From: Chryseobacterium sp. IHB B 17019
Lineage (GTDB): Bacteria > Bacteroidota > Bacteroidia > Flavobacteriales > Weeksellaceae
Reading direction: 5' to 3'
Length of the DNA: 64,000 bases
NCBI RefSeq assembly: GCF_001456155.1
Contig: NZ_CP013293.1
Span: forward strand, 1,302,001 to 1,366,000
This document shows positions 8,797 through 16,763 of the stretch, piece by piece (the first letter of the stretch is position 1; every line of letters starts with the position of its first letter). Below the pieces are notes generated by a model. It worked only from the letters and a program-made list of their open reading frames with translations. It searched no databases and was not told the origin of the DNA. A program made the translations under genes and the position numbers.

Positions 8797-10899
8797 ATGG
8801 AAAAAGTAAAAACATTCAAATACGTAGACTATTTATGGGATGAAAACAAAGCAGCATCTTTGGGAAATGACCAGGTGGCTTTATTTTTATACCGCTCAAA
8901 CATATTAGGAGCAGACTTAAGAATCACGAATTATGGAGGAGGGAATACAAGCTGCAAAACCATTGAAAAAGATCCGCTAACCAACGAAGATGTTGAGGTA
9001 ATGTGGGTAAAAGGTTCAGGTGGCGACATCGGAACATTAACAAGAAAGGGAATTGCCGGATTATACACGGGAAGATTAAGAAACCTGAAAAACGTGTACC
9101 AGGGCTTGGCAGATGAAGACAGAATGGTAGGTTTATTCAATCACTGTATTTTTGATCTGGACAGCAAAGCGCCTTCTATTGACACTCCCTTGCATGGTTT
9201 ACTTCCATTTAAACATATCGATCACCTTCATCCCGATGCCCTAATTGCAGTAGCTGCCGCAAAAGACAGCGAAAAAATTACCAAAGAAATCTGGGGCGAC
9301 ACAATGGGTTGGGTTCCTTGGCAGCGTCCGGGCTTTGATTTGGGGTTACAATTAGAAAAGTGTTTAAACGATAATCCGGGAATCAGAGGAATTGTTTTAG
9401 GAAGCCACGGATTATTCACCTGGGGTGACACTTCTTACGAATGTTACATCAACAGTTTGGAAGTTATCGAAATGGCCTCCGAATATATCGCTAAAAAAAT
9501 CGAAGAAAACGGGCAGATTTTTGGCGGACAAAAAGTAGAATCTCTTCCCGCCGATGATCGTAAAAATAAAGCCGCTCAATTGATGCCTTTGTTGAGAGGT
9601 TTAGCTTCTTCTGAAAACAGAATGGTTGGTCATTTCACAGACAGCGATGTTGTGTTAGAATACATCAACAGCAATGATTTGGAGCGTTTAGCGCCACTGG
9701 GAACTTCTTGTCCGGATCACTTTTTAAGAACAAAAATTCAGCCTTTAGTGTTGACTTTAGATAAAAATGAAGATTTAAGTGATTCTAAAGCTATTTTAGA
9801 GAAATTAACTCCTCTTTTTGAGCAATACAGACAAGAGTACAAAGAATATTACGAAACTTGTAAACACCCAAACAGCCCCGCAATGCGTGATCCGAATCCG
9901 GTGATCATCATTTATCCGGGAGTGGGAATGTTCAGTTTCTCAAAAGATAAACAGACAACACGTGTTGCAAGCGAATTTTACGTAAATGCAATCAACGTAA
10001 TGCGTGGAGCAGAAGCGATTTCTGAATACACTTCTTTACCAAGACAGGAAGCTTTCGACATCGAATATTGGTTGTTGGAAGAAGCAAAACTGCAAAGAAT
10101 GCCGAAAGAAAAGCCATTGTCAAGAAAGATTGCGATCGTAACCGGAGCAGGCGGCGGAATCGGACAGGCAATTGCCGACAAAATGGTTCAGGAAGGCGCA
10201 GTCGTGGTTTTCACAGATTTAAATCAGGAAGCTTTGGATGCTGTTACAGAAAAATACAGCAAAGATCAGGCGGTAGCCGTTACTTGTGACGTGACTAATG
10301 AAGATGCTATTGCGAATGCTTTCAAAGAAACTGTTTTAGCGTTTGGTGGAGTAGATATTCTGGTTCATTCTGCAGGGTTAGCAATTTCTAAATCATTGGA
10401 AGATACCACAACAAAAGACTGGGATTTACTTGAAAATGTTTTGGTAAAAGGTCAGTTCCTGATCGCTAAAAATGGTGTGGAAATCATGAAGAAGCAAAAT
10501 TTAGGCGGAGATATCGTAAATATAGCCAGTAAAAACGGTTTAGTTGCCGGTCCAAACAACGTGGCGTACGGAACTGCAAAAGCAGCTCAGCAACACATGA
10601 CAAGGTTATTGGCTGCTGAATTGGCATCTGATAAAATTCGTGTAAATGTGGTAAATCCTGACGGTGTAATCGTTGGAAGCAAAATCTGGGAAGGAGCCTG
10701 GGCAGAAGGCCGAGCAAAAGCAAACGGAATTTCTGTTGAAGAACTCCCTGCATTTTACGCAAAAAGAAACTTACTAAACGAGATTATTCTTCCTGAAGAT
10801 ATCGCAAACGGAGTTTTTGCGTGTGTGGCAATTTTAGATAAAACGACAGGAAACATCATCAATGTAGATGGAGGAATGGCAAATGCTTTCCCGAGATAA
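8797..10899 (+). CDS. rhaEW: Bifunctional L-rhamnulose-1-phosphate aldolase / L-lactaldehyde dehydrogenase
   Basis: The 700-residue product fuses two enzymes. Residues about 30-400 are a class II (zinc) aldolase domain; HIDHLHPDA gives likely metal ligands His140, His143 and His145, with GSHGLFTWGD further on. Residues about 445-700 are a short-chain dehydrogenase with the TGAGGGIG cofactor loop at 449-456 and the catalytic pair Tyr591/Lys595 in YGTAK. In Bacillus and Bacteroidota this fusion splits rhamnulose-1-phosphate to DHAP and L-lactaldehyde and then oxidises the aldehyde to L-lactate. It leads the cluster with isomerase, kinase and lactate dehydrogenase. Both active sites look intact. 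Confidence 0.93.
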   Translation: MEKVKTFKYVDYLWDENKAASLGNDQVALFLYRSNILGADLRITNYGGGNTSCKTIEKDPLTNEDVEVMWVKGSGGDIGTLTRKGIAGLYTGRLRNLKNVYQGLADEDRMVGLFNHCIFDLDSKAPSIDTPLHGLLPFKHIDHLHPDALIAVAAAKDSEKITKEIWGDTMGWVPWQRPGFDLGLQLEKCLNDNPGIRGIVLGSHGLFTWGDTSYECYINSLEVIEMASEYIAKKIEENGQIFGGQKVESLPADDRKNKAAQLMPLLRGLASSENRMVGHFTDSDVVLEYINSNDLERLAPLGTSCPDHFLRTKIQPLVLTLDKNEDLSDSKAILEKLTPLFEQYRQEYKEYYETCKHPNSPAMRDPNPVIIIYPGVGMFSFSKDKQTTRVASEFYVNAINVMRGAEAISEYTSLPRQEAFDIEYWLLEEAKLQRMPKEKPLSRKIAIVTGAGGGIGQAIADKMVQEGAVVVFTDLNQEALDAVTEKYSKDQAVAVTCDVTNEDAIANAFKETVLAFGGVDILVHSAGLAISKSLEDTTTKDWDLLENVLVKGQFLIAKNGVEIMKKQNLGGDIVNIASKNGLVAGPNNVAYGTAKAAQQHMTRLLAAELASDKIRVNVVNPDGVIVGSKIWEGAWAEGRAKANGISVEELPAFYAKRNLLNEIILPEDIANGVFACVAILDKTTGNIINVDGGMANAFPR

Positions 10900-10920
10900 T
10901 TATTGATTAATATATTTTAT

Positions 10921-11010
10921 TTGGGCAGCTTAATCCGCCCTCCGTTCCCGCTTTTTTGCTCGTCGTACCTCCTCACAAAAAGAGCTCCACTCAGGTCGGG
11001 CTGCGGGAGA
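10921..11010. repeat. GC-rich structured extragenic element
   Basis: This roughly 90-bp block is much richer in GC than the AT-rich spacers around it. It contains a hairpin made of GCTTTTTTG (10950-10958) and CAAAAAGAGC (10975-10984), flanked by TCCCGC and GCGGGA that can extend the pairing. It sits between rhaEW and rhaI. It resembles the dispersed intergenic repeats I recall from Chryseobacterium and related genomes, but copy number cannot be checked here. Confidence 0.5.
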
Positions 11011-11069
11011 TTCGAAAGTAATTGAAGGTTCGAAATCAATATTTAATGCTAATTTTAATCAAACAATTC

Positions 11070-11102
11070 AACCTTGTCAAGGTTCAAAACCATGACAAGG
11101 TT
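11070..11102. repeat. Short palindromic repeat upstream of rhaI
   Basis: AACCTTGTC (11070-11078) and GACAAGGTT (11094-11102) form a perfect 9-bp inverted repeat, with a second partial AAGGTT between them. It ends 17 bases before the rhaI start codon, so it would form a hairpin in the leader or could be an operator. It may equally be a dispersed extragenic palindrome. Confidence 0.5.
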
Positions 11103-11119
11103 AATTAAAAAATCAAATC

Positions 11120-12400
11120 ATGATTATAGGAAAAGATATCATTGAACAATACAATAAAAGAGAAATTGAAAACTTTACGACAGATTTCGATTTTCTACAA
11201 AATAAATTAACAAAATCAGGAGCAAATGTTACTGAGATTATCAACAAAATTGCTGATTTTCAGGTAGCAATTCCAAGTTGGGCTTTAGGAGCCGGAGGAA
11301 CACGTTTTGGAAGATTTTCTTACGGTGGCGAACCTTCTTCTTTGGAACAAAAATTAGATGATGTAGGGTTGATTCATGCATTAACACATTCTGCGGGAGC
11401 TGTTTCATTGCACATTCCTTGGGATATTCCAAGTGATGTGAAAGCAATTAAAGAAAAAGCGGTATCTCACGGACTTGTTTTTGATGCAATGAATTCCAAC
11501 ACTTTTCAGGATCAGGCCGGAGCTAAACATTCTTATAAATTTGGTTCTTTGAATGCTGTGAATGAAGATTCAAGAGCTTATGCCGTAGAACACAACAAAG
11601 AAGTCATTAGAATCGGAAAAGAATTAGGTTCAAAAAGCTTAACCGTCTGGTTGGCAGACGGAGCAAGTTTTCCGGGACAGTTGAATTTCCAGACCGCTTT
11701 ATCAAACACTGAAAAAAGCTTAAAAGAAATCTACACAGAAATGCCGGAAGACTGGAAGCTTTTCATCGAATATAAACCTTACGAACCGAATTTTTATTCA
11801 ACAACAATTCAGGATTGGGGAACATCGTTTATGCTAGCCAATGCTTGTGGCGAAAGAGCCTACACGTTGGTAGATTTAGGTCATCATTTACCGAATACCA
11901 ATATTGAGCAGATCGTTGCAACCTTGATGTACAAAGGGAAATTGGGTGGATTCCACTTCAACGACAGCAAATATGGAGATGATGATTTAACGGTGGGTTC
12001 TATCAAACCTTATGCTTTATTCTTGATTTTCAATGAATTGGTGTACGGGATGGAAAATAATCCAAACAATCCTTATCCGGCTTGGATGATCGATGCAAGT
12101 CACAACATCAAAGATCCTTTGGAAGATTTATTACAGTCTCTGGAAGCTATTTTAATTGCTTATGCGACAGCACTTTTGGTTGATCAGAAAGCTTTAAAAG
12201 CAGCACAATTAAACAATGATGTCGTTGCAGCGCAGGATATTTTGCAGAACGCTTACAGAACAGATGTTCGTCCGTTATTAAGAGCAGCAAGATTGCAGAC
12301 AGGTGCGGCTTTAGATCCAATTGCGGCGTACAGAAGCTTAAAGGTAAGAGAAAATTTAATTGCCGAAAGAGGTTTAGAAACCAAAGCCACGGGATTATAA
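11120..12400 (+). CDS. rhaI: L-rhamnose isomerase, RhaI type
   Basis: The 426-residue product is the RhaI-type (Pseudomonas stutzeri/Gram-positive-like) L-rhamnose isomerase rather than the E. coli RhaA type. It converts L-rhamnose to L-rhamnulose with divalent metal. The expected metal ligands are in place: Glu217 in FIEYKPYEP, Asp252 in LVDLGHH, His279 in GGFHFND and Asp325 in WMIDASHN. From memory these are Glu219, Asp254, His281 and Asp327 in the P. stutzeri enzyme, a constant offset of two. It lies 220 bases after rhaEW with repeats between them and is probably read from the same promoter. Confidence 0.93.
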   Translation: MIIGKDIIEQYNKREIENFTTDFDFLQNKLTKSGANVTEIINKIADFQVAIPSWALGAGGTRFGRFSYGGEPSSLEQKLDDVGLIHALTHSAGAVSLHIPWDIPSDVKAIKEKAVSHGLVFDAMNSNTFQDQAGAKHSYKFGSLNAVNEDSRAYAVEHNKEVIRIGKELGSKSLTVWLADGASFPGQLNFQTALSNTEKSLKEIYTEMPEDWKLFIEYKPYEPNFYSTTIQDWGTSFMLANACGERAYTLVDLGHHLPNTNIEQIVATLMYKGKLGGFHFNDSKYGDDDLTVGSIKPYALFLIFNELVYGMENNPNNPYPAWMIDASHNIKDPLEDLLQSLEAILIAYATALLVDQKALKAAQLNNDVVAAQDILQNAYRTDVRPLLRAARLQTGAALDPIAAYRSLKVRENLIAERGLETKATGL

Positions 12401-12594
12401 TCCTGTTTTAAAATTGATAATTTCAACTTTTGAGTGCAATCGAAAGTTTTTATTATATGTATCCTTATTTTTTTATCATTAAGGTTGAAAGTGTTTAGAT
12501 GAGTAGGATTTTAAGCTTTGCTGCTTTAAGAAATAAGTGGATTTTTTTTTATTGCATCTTACTGTCTGAACACTCCTTAATGGTTAAAAAAAAT

Positions 12595-12692
12595 AAACTA
12601 TAAACACAAATAAACACTAATTTTAACACAAATTCACGAATGGTATTGTGCTATTAGTGGAAAAATATTAGTGCCATTTGTGTTTAAACTAT
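12595..12692. repeat. Inverted-repeat element upstream of rhaB
   Basis: The left arm reads ACTATAAACACAAATAAACACTAAT (12598-12622 region). The right arm at about 12667-12692 is its imperfect complement (ATTAGTGCCATTTGTGTTTAAACTAT). About 45 bases separate the arms, and the element ends 22 bases before the kinase start. The rest of the spacer 12401-12594 is AT-rich with nothing recognisable. It has a different sequence family from the TTAACCGCAAAAG elements. Confidence 0.5.
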
Positions 12693-12714
12693 AAAAAATA
12701 AATTCGTCACAAGA

Positions 12715-14103
12715 ATGTCCAAAAAAAAGAAGGTAACCATAGTATTTGATATTGGGAAAACCAATAAAAAATTCTTTTTATTTGATAAAAATTATAAAGA
12801 AGTCGTTCGGGAATATACAGAATTACCGCTCACCACTGATGAAGATGGTTATCCTACGGAAGACCTTGCAGCCCTGCAAAACTGGATAAAAGATAATTTT
12901 AATGCCATTCTTGACAATGAAAAATATGAAGTAAAAGCAATCAATTTTTCTACTTACGGAGCGAGTTTTGTACATCTGGATCAGAAAGGGAATGTTCTGA
13001 CGCCTTTGTACAATTACACCAAACCGATGGATGATGAAATTCTTGATTTATTTTATGAAAAACATGGAAGCAAGCTGAAAATTGCCCGCGAAACAGCATC
13101 TCCTCAGGCAGGAATGTTGAATTCTGGACTACAATTATTCTGGTTGAAATATAAGCATCCGGAAATATTCAAAAAAATCCGTTACAGTCTTCATTTACCT
13201 CAGTATTTATCATATTTGTTTACCGGAATTTGTGTGTCGGAATTTACTTCAATAGGCTGCCACACCAATTTGTGGGATTACGACAAAGCAGATTATCACG
13301 ACTGGGTGTATAAGGAAGAAATAGATGCTTTATTGCCGCCAATTGTACCGACTTCGGCGAGTATCAACACTTCTTACAGGAATAAAAAAATTAAAATCGG
13401 CGTTGGAATTCACGACAGTTCTTCAGCATTATTGCCTTATATTTTAAGCAAAAAAGATCCGTTTTTATTGCTTTCGACAGGAACATGGAGTATTTCGTTA
13501 AATCCATTTAATGATGAAAGCCTTACCGGCGAAGATATAGAAAATAATTGCCTAAATTACATGCGAATTGATGGAAAACGTGTAAAAGCGTCCCGTTTTT
13601 TCATGGGAAATGAATACAAAATTCAGGTTGAAAAATTGTGCGCTTATTATGGAAAAGAATATGGTTTCCACCGGGAAGTGCAGTTTGATCAGGATTTGTA
13701 TCTGCGTTTAATGAAAAATAAAAATATCTATTTTCGCTTTGAAGGAATTATTTTAAAACGAAAAATGATCAGCGAGACAGATTTAAAATCATTTGCTACT
13801 TTTGAGGAAGCATACCATCAATTAATGATCGAATTAATGGATTTACAGATTCATACCATCACCAATGCAATCGGAAATTCAGATATTAAAAATATTTATA
13901 TCGATGGCGGATTTACAGATAATGACGTATTTATGAAACTGATGTCTCACCATTTTCAACATTACAATGTGATGTCTACACATTCTCCGCTGGGCTCTGC
14001 ATTGGGAGCTTCGATGGTAATTTCCAATAAGAAAATAGACGAAACTTTTTTACAGCAGCATTATCAGATGAAAGTGCTTCAACCGTTAATTCTTAATTTA
14101 TAA
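12715..14103 (+). CDS. rhaB: Rhamnulokinase, FGGY family
   Basis: The 462-residue product is a FGGY carbohydrate kinase: the N-terminal phosphate-binding loop VFDIGKTNKKFFLFD, then TASPQAGMLNSGLQLFWLKYKHPEIFKKI, GIHDSSSALLPYI, LLSTGTWSISLNPF (ATP-site region) and IYIDGGFTDNDVFMKLM near the C-terminus. Family members phosphorylate a range of sugars. L-rhamnulose is inferred because the isomerase and the rhamnulose-1-phosphate aldolase are immediately upstream. The start ATG at 12715 puts the phosphate loop at the usual distance. The next gene begins 3 bases after its stop, so the two are translated from one message. Confidence 0.88.
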   Translation: MSKKKKVTIVFDIGKTNKKFFLFDKNYKEVVREYTELPLTTDEDGYPTEDLAALQNWIKDNFNAILDNEKYEVKAINFSTYGASFVHLDQKGNVLTPLYNYTKPMDDEILDLFYEKHGSKLKIARETASPQAGMLNSGLQLFWLKYKHPEIFKKIRYSLHLPQYLSYLFTGICVSEFTSIGCHTNLWDYDKADYHDWVYKEEIDALLPPIVPTSASINTSYRNKKIKIGVGIHDSSSALLPYILSKKDPFLLLSTGTWSISLNPFNDESLTGEDIENNCLNYMRIDGKRVKASRFFMGNEYKIQVEKLCAYYGKEYGFHREVQFDQDLYLRLMKNKNIYFRFEGIILKRKMISETDLKSFATFEEAYHQLMIELMDLQIHTITNAIGNSDIKNIYIDGGFTDNDVFMKLMSHHFQHYNVMSTHSPLGSALGASMVISNKKIDETFLQQHYQMKVLQPLILNL

Positions 14104-14106
14104 AAC

Positions 14107-15258
14107 ATGTCATTTCCATTTGATACCCGTTATGCTTCGCTTGAATTGTTGATCGAAAAGGCAAAAAAAAGAATGCCTCGTTTTGCTTTCGAATATCTGG
14201 ACGGCGGTTGTAATGAAAACATCAACCGAGACCGAAATACAAGCGAACTAAGAGAAGTTTTGCTGCGTCCGCAATACCTGAACAATAATTATGCGGAAGC
14301 CAATATGGAAACGGAATTATTCGGGGTAAAATATTCAGCACCTTTCGGGATTTCTCCTGTCGGTTTACAAGGTTTAATGTGGCCCAATGCACCCGAAATT
14401 TTAGCAAAAGCAGCTTTTAAACATAATATTCCTTTCATATTAAGTACGGTTACAACAAGCAGTCTTGAAAGAATTGCAGAATTAACGGAAGGAAAAGCCT
14501 GGTATCAACTGTACCATCCGAGAGAAGAGTGGCTGCGTGACGATATTCTCGACCGTTGCGAAGCTTCCGGATATGACGTGCTGTGCGTGTTATCCGATGT
14601 TCCAACTTTTGGATACAGAGCAAAGGAAATCAGAAATGGTTTGGCAATGCCACCTCAAATTAATTTCCGAAACGTTTCTCAAGCTTTGGCAAGACCGGAA
14701 TGGTGCTTGGAAATATTAAAACACGGCATTCCGAGCTTTAAGACGATGGAAAAGTACATGGACAAAAACATGAATGTGAAACAGCTGGGACAATTCATGA
14801 ATTCTACTTTTTCGGGAAGATTAAATTCAGACAGAATAAAGGCTATCCGCGATAAATGGAAAGGAAAATTGGTCATTAAAGGCGTTGCTTCCGATGAAGA
14901 TGCCGCTGAAGCAGTTCGGTTAGGGTTCGACGGAATGATCATCTCCAATCACGGGGGAAGACAGCTTGATGCAGGAGAATCTACGATTGCAGTCGTAAAA
15001 GAAATCAGTGAAAAATATAAAGATCAGATCAAAATAATGATGGACAGCGGCGTAAGAACCGGTCCGGATGTTGCCCGAGCGTTGAGCTGCGGCGCAGAAT
15101 TTACCTTTATGGGAAGGACTTTTATGTATGCAGTCGGTGCTTTAGGCGATAAAGGTGGTGATCATATCATTGAAATGCTTAAAATGCAGTTCAGACAGGT
15201 GATGGAGCAGCTTTGCTGTGAAAAACCGGAGGATTTGCAGAACTTTAGAGTGAAGTGA
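14107..15258 (+). CDS. lldD: FMN-dependent L-lactate dehydrogenase (alpha-hydroxy-acid dehydrogenase family)
   Basis: The 383-residue product has the (beta/alpha)8 FMN enzyme pattern: FEYLDGGCNENINRDRN at the start, PFGISPVGLQGLMWP, KAWYQLYHPREEW, LVIKGVASDEDA with the flavin-binding lysine, and the catalytic SNHGGRQLD with His282 and Arg285. MDSGVRTGPDVARAL contacts the FMN phosphate. It would oxidise the L-lactate made by the fused lactaldehyde dehydrogenase to pyruvate, feeding electrons to quinone. This closes the rhamnose route, and it starts 3 bases after the kinase stop. Other 2-hydroxy-acid substrates are possible in this family; the operon is the argument for lactate. Confidence 0.88.
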   Translation: MSFPFDTRYASLELLIEKAKKRMPRFAFEYLDGGCNENINRDRNTSELREVLLRPQYLNNNYAEANMETELFGVKYSAPFGISPVGLQGLMWPNAPEILAKAAFKHNIPFILSTVTTSSLERIAELTEGKAWYQLYHPREEWLRDDILDRCEASGYDVLCVLSDVPTFGYRAKEIRNGLAMPPQINFRNVSQALARPEWCLEILKHGIPSFKTMEKYMDKNMNVKQLGQFMNSTFSGRLNSDRIKAIRDKWKGKLVIKGVASDEDAAEAVRLGFDGMIISNHGGRQLDAGESTIAVVKEISEKYKDQIKIMMDSGVRTGPDVARALSCGAEFTFMGRTFMYAVGALGDKGGDHIIEMLKMQFRQVMEQLCCEKPEDLQNFRVK

Positions 15259-15260
15259 CT

Positions 15261-15441
15261 TTAACCACAAAAGTTACAAAAAGATTTAAATACATAAGTT
15301 ATTAAAGTTTACTACTAAAACTACAAAGAAGAGCACATTCGCTTTTTGGAAATCTTTGATTTTCTTCCTGATGTGATCTTTTAGAAGTATTAATCTTTAA
15401 TAACTTATGTATTTAAATCTTTTTGTAACTTTTTTGGTTAA
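15261..15441. repeat. MITE-like element with near-perfect 45-bp terminal inverted repeats
   Basis: The first 45 bases (TTAACCACAAAAGTTACAAA, continuing AAGATTTAAATACATAAGTT) match the reverse complement of the last 45 with one mismatch. The core between them is AT-rich and non-coding. It fills the gap between two convergent genes, starting two bases after the lldD stop, so the transcript hairpin could end transcription from both sides. This is the youngest-looking copy of the TTAACC family in the window. Confidence 0.75.
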
Positions 15442-15456
15442 ATAAATAATTAAGCA

Positions 15457-16503
15457 TTACAAAGAATCCCTCTGAATAAACTTAAAAACATTATTCACCT
15501 GTTCCTTTTTATTTTTCAAAATCATGTAGGCAGCAGATTCTCCCATTGCTTTGAAATCTGTAGTAATTACGGTAATTCCGAGTAATTCTTTAAGCGGAGT
15601 TTCGTTGTAGGAAATAATTCCGATGTCTTTGCCCAATTCAAGATTTTTCTGCCTGATTTGCTTCACCAAATTCACCAGATCACGTTCCCGGATGGTGATG
15701 AAAATATCTTTATCCTGCAATTCCATGTCGGGATAAATTTCATCGAGAATTTCATAATCAAGCTTAAAATCCTTACAAAACTTCTCAAAGCCACGTACAA
15801 TTCGGAAAGGATAGGGATGGATTGATTTGTCGGGGTAAACCAGAATGATTTTTTCGTATTTTTTTATTTTGTCTAAGCCTTCTTTTAAAGCATTGTAAAT
15901 ATCATGTTCAAAATCCTGAAAAATAGAGCCATATTCTCCCGAAATATTAGGTTTGGTATTGTCTAGCAACAACAATTTGTTTTTAGGAATTTGCTCAATT
16001 ATATCTAAAACTTCCTGTGTTGAGCTGGTATGTTTAGACTGTTCATCCCTGAAATGGGGCATGATCACATAATAATCAAATCCGCCCAGGTTCTTTTTTA
16101 ATGAATTAATGAAAAGTGTTTCATCGCAGTGATAGATGTACATCTCAACATTACCTTTGGTACCGATTGCATTCACAAAATAGTTGTAAATCATCATTTT
16201 ATAGGTGCTCGGTTTGTTGATCAGGAAGAAAATATTGATGATATCATTCTTATTGATACGAGAAATATAATAGCCCTTACCTTTTACAGACTCAATAATC
16301 TGCCTTTTTCGGAGCTCTTTATAAGCCTTTTCCACAGTATCTCTCGAAAGAAAACAGGATTCGCTGAGCTCATTAATGGATGGGATTTTTTCCCCGATTT
16401 GAATTTCTCCACCATCAATTCCATTAAGAATGGAGTCTACAATCTGCTTATATTTAGGAACTCTGGAATGTTCATTGATATATATTTCAAATGTTTCGGA
16501 CAT
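15457..16503 (-). CDS. GntR-type regulator with LacI-like sugar-sensing domain
   Basis: The 348-residue product has an N-terminal winged helix of the GntR family (about residues 10-80: SRVPKYKQIVDSILNG, then IPSINELSESCFLSRDTVEKAYKELRKRQII). A periplasmic-binding-protein-like effector domain follows (IINIFFLINKP, YDYYVIMPHF-like strands, KNKLLLLDNT, IIVYPDKS, DIGIISYNETPLKELLGITVITTDFKAMGE). This is the AraR-like layout: the sensor binds a sugar and changes DNA affinity. It lies convergent to the rhamnose catabolic operon, so it is the obvious local candidate for rhamnose control. Whether it recognises the shared promoter motif is untested, since that motif is not palindromic. Confidence 0.88.
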   Translation of the reverse strand: MSETFEIYINEHSRVPKYKQIVDSILNGIDGGEIQIGEKIPSINELSESCFLSRDTVEKAYKELRKRQIIESVKGKGYYISRINKNDIINIFFLINKPSTYKMMIYNYFVNAIGTKGNVEMYIYHCDETLFINSLKKNLGGFDYYVIMPHFRDEQSKHTSSTQEVLDIIEQIPKNKLLLLDNTKPNISGEYGSIFQDFEHDIYNALKEGLDKIKKYEKIILVYPDKSIHPYPFRIVRGFEKFCKDFKLDYEILDEIYPDMELQDKDIFITIRERDLVNLVKQIRQKNLELGKDIGIISYNETPLKELLGITVITTDFKAMGESAAYMILKNKKEQVNNVFKFIQRDSL

Positions 16504-16707
16504 GACTTTTTTCGGTACAAGGATTTTCGTTTCAGTTAAGGAAACTAATTTATAAAAAATTAACTAATGATCATATATAAGTTGTAAATTTTATAGCTAT
16601 CGAGGCTGAAAATTTATGATTGTTCAAAAATAAAGATAAATCCAAATATTTTTTCCTTTAAATATTTTCTCTGAATCTTCAAATTTTAAACCTTTACATT
16701 GATATAA

Positions 16708-16740
16708 TAAAAAAAGCCTGTCCTTTTCAGAACAGACTTC
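16708..16740 (-). terminator. Rho-independent terminator of the GH28 operon
   Basis: Read on the minus strand, AGTCTGTTC pairs with GGACAGGCT around a short A-rich loop and is followed by TTTTTTT. It lies about 25 bases after the stop of the six-hairpin glycosidase gene and marks the end of the GH28-led transcript. The rest of the 16504-16763 spacer is the AT-rich leader of the GntR gene. Confidence 0.75.
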
Positions 16741-16763
16741 AATTGATATGAATGTAAAAATTT

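Noticed and set aside
16521..16553. A fifth possible rhamnose-locus site (GGATTT, 19 bases, TAATTTAT) on the plus strand
   Set aside because: It points into the 3' end of oppositely transcribed genes with no gene to drive, and the upstream half does not fit the motif unless a base is inserted.
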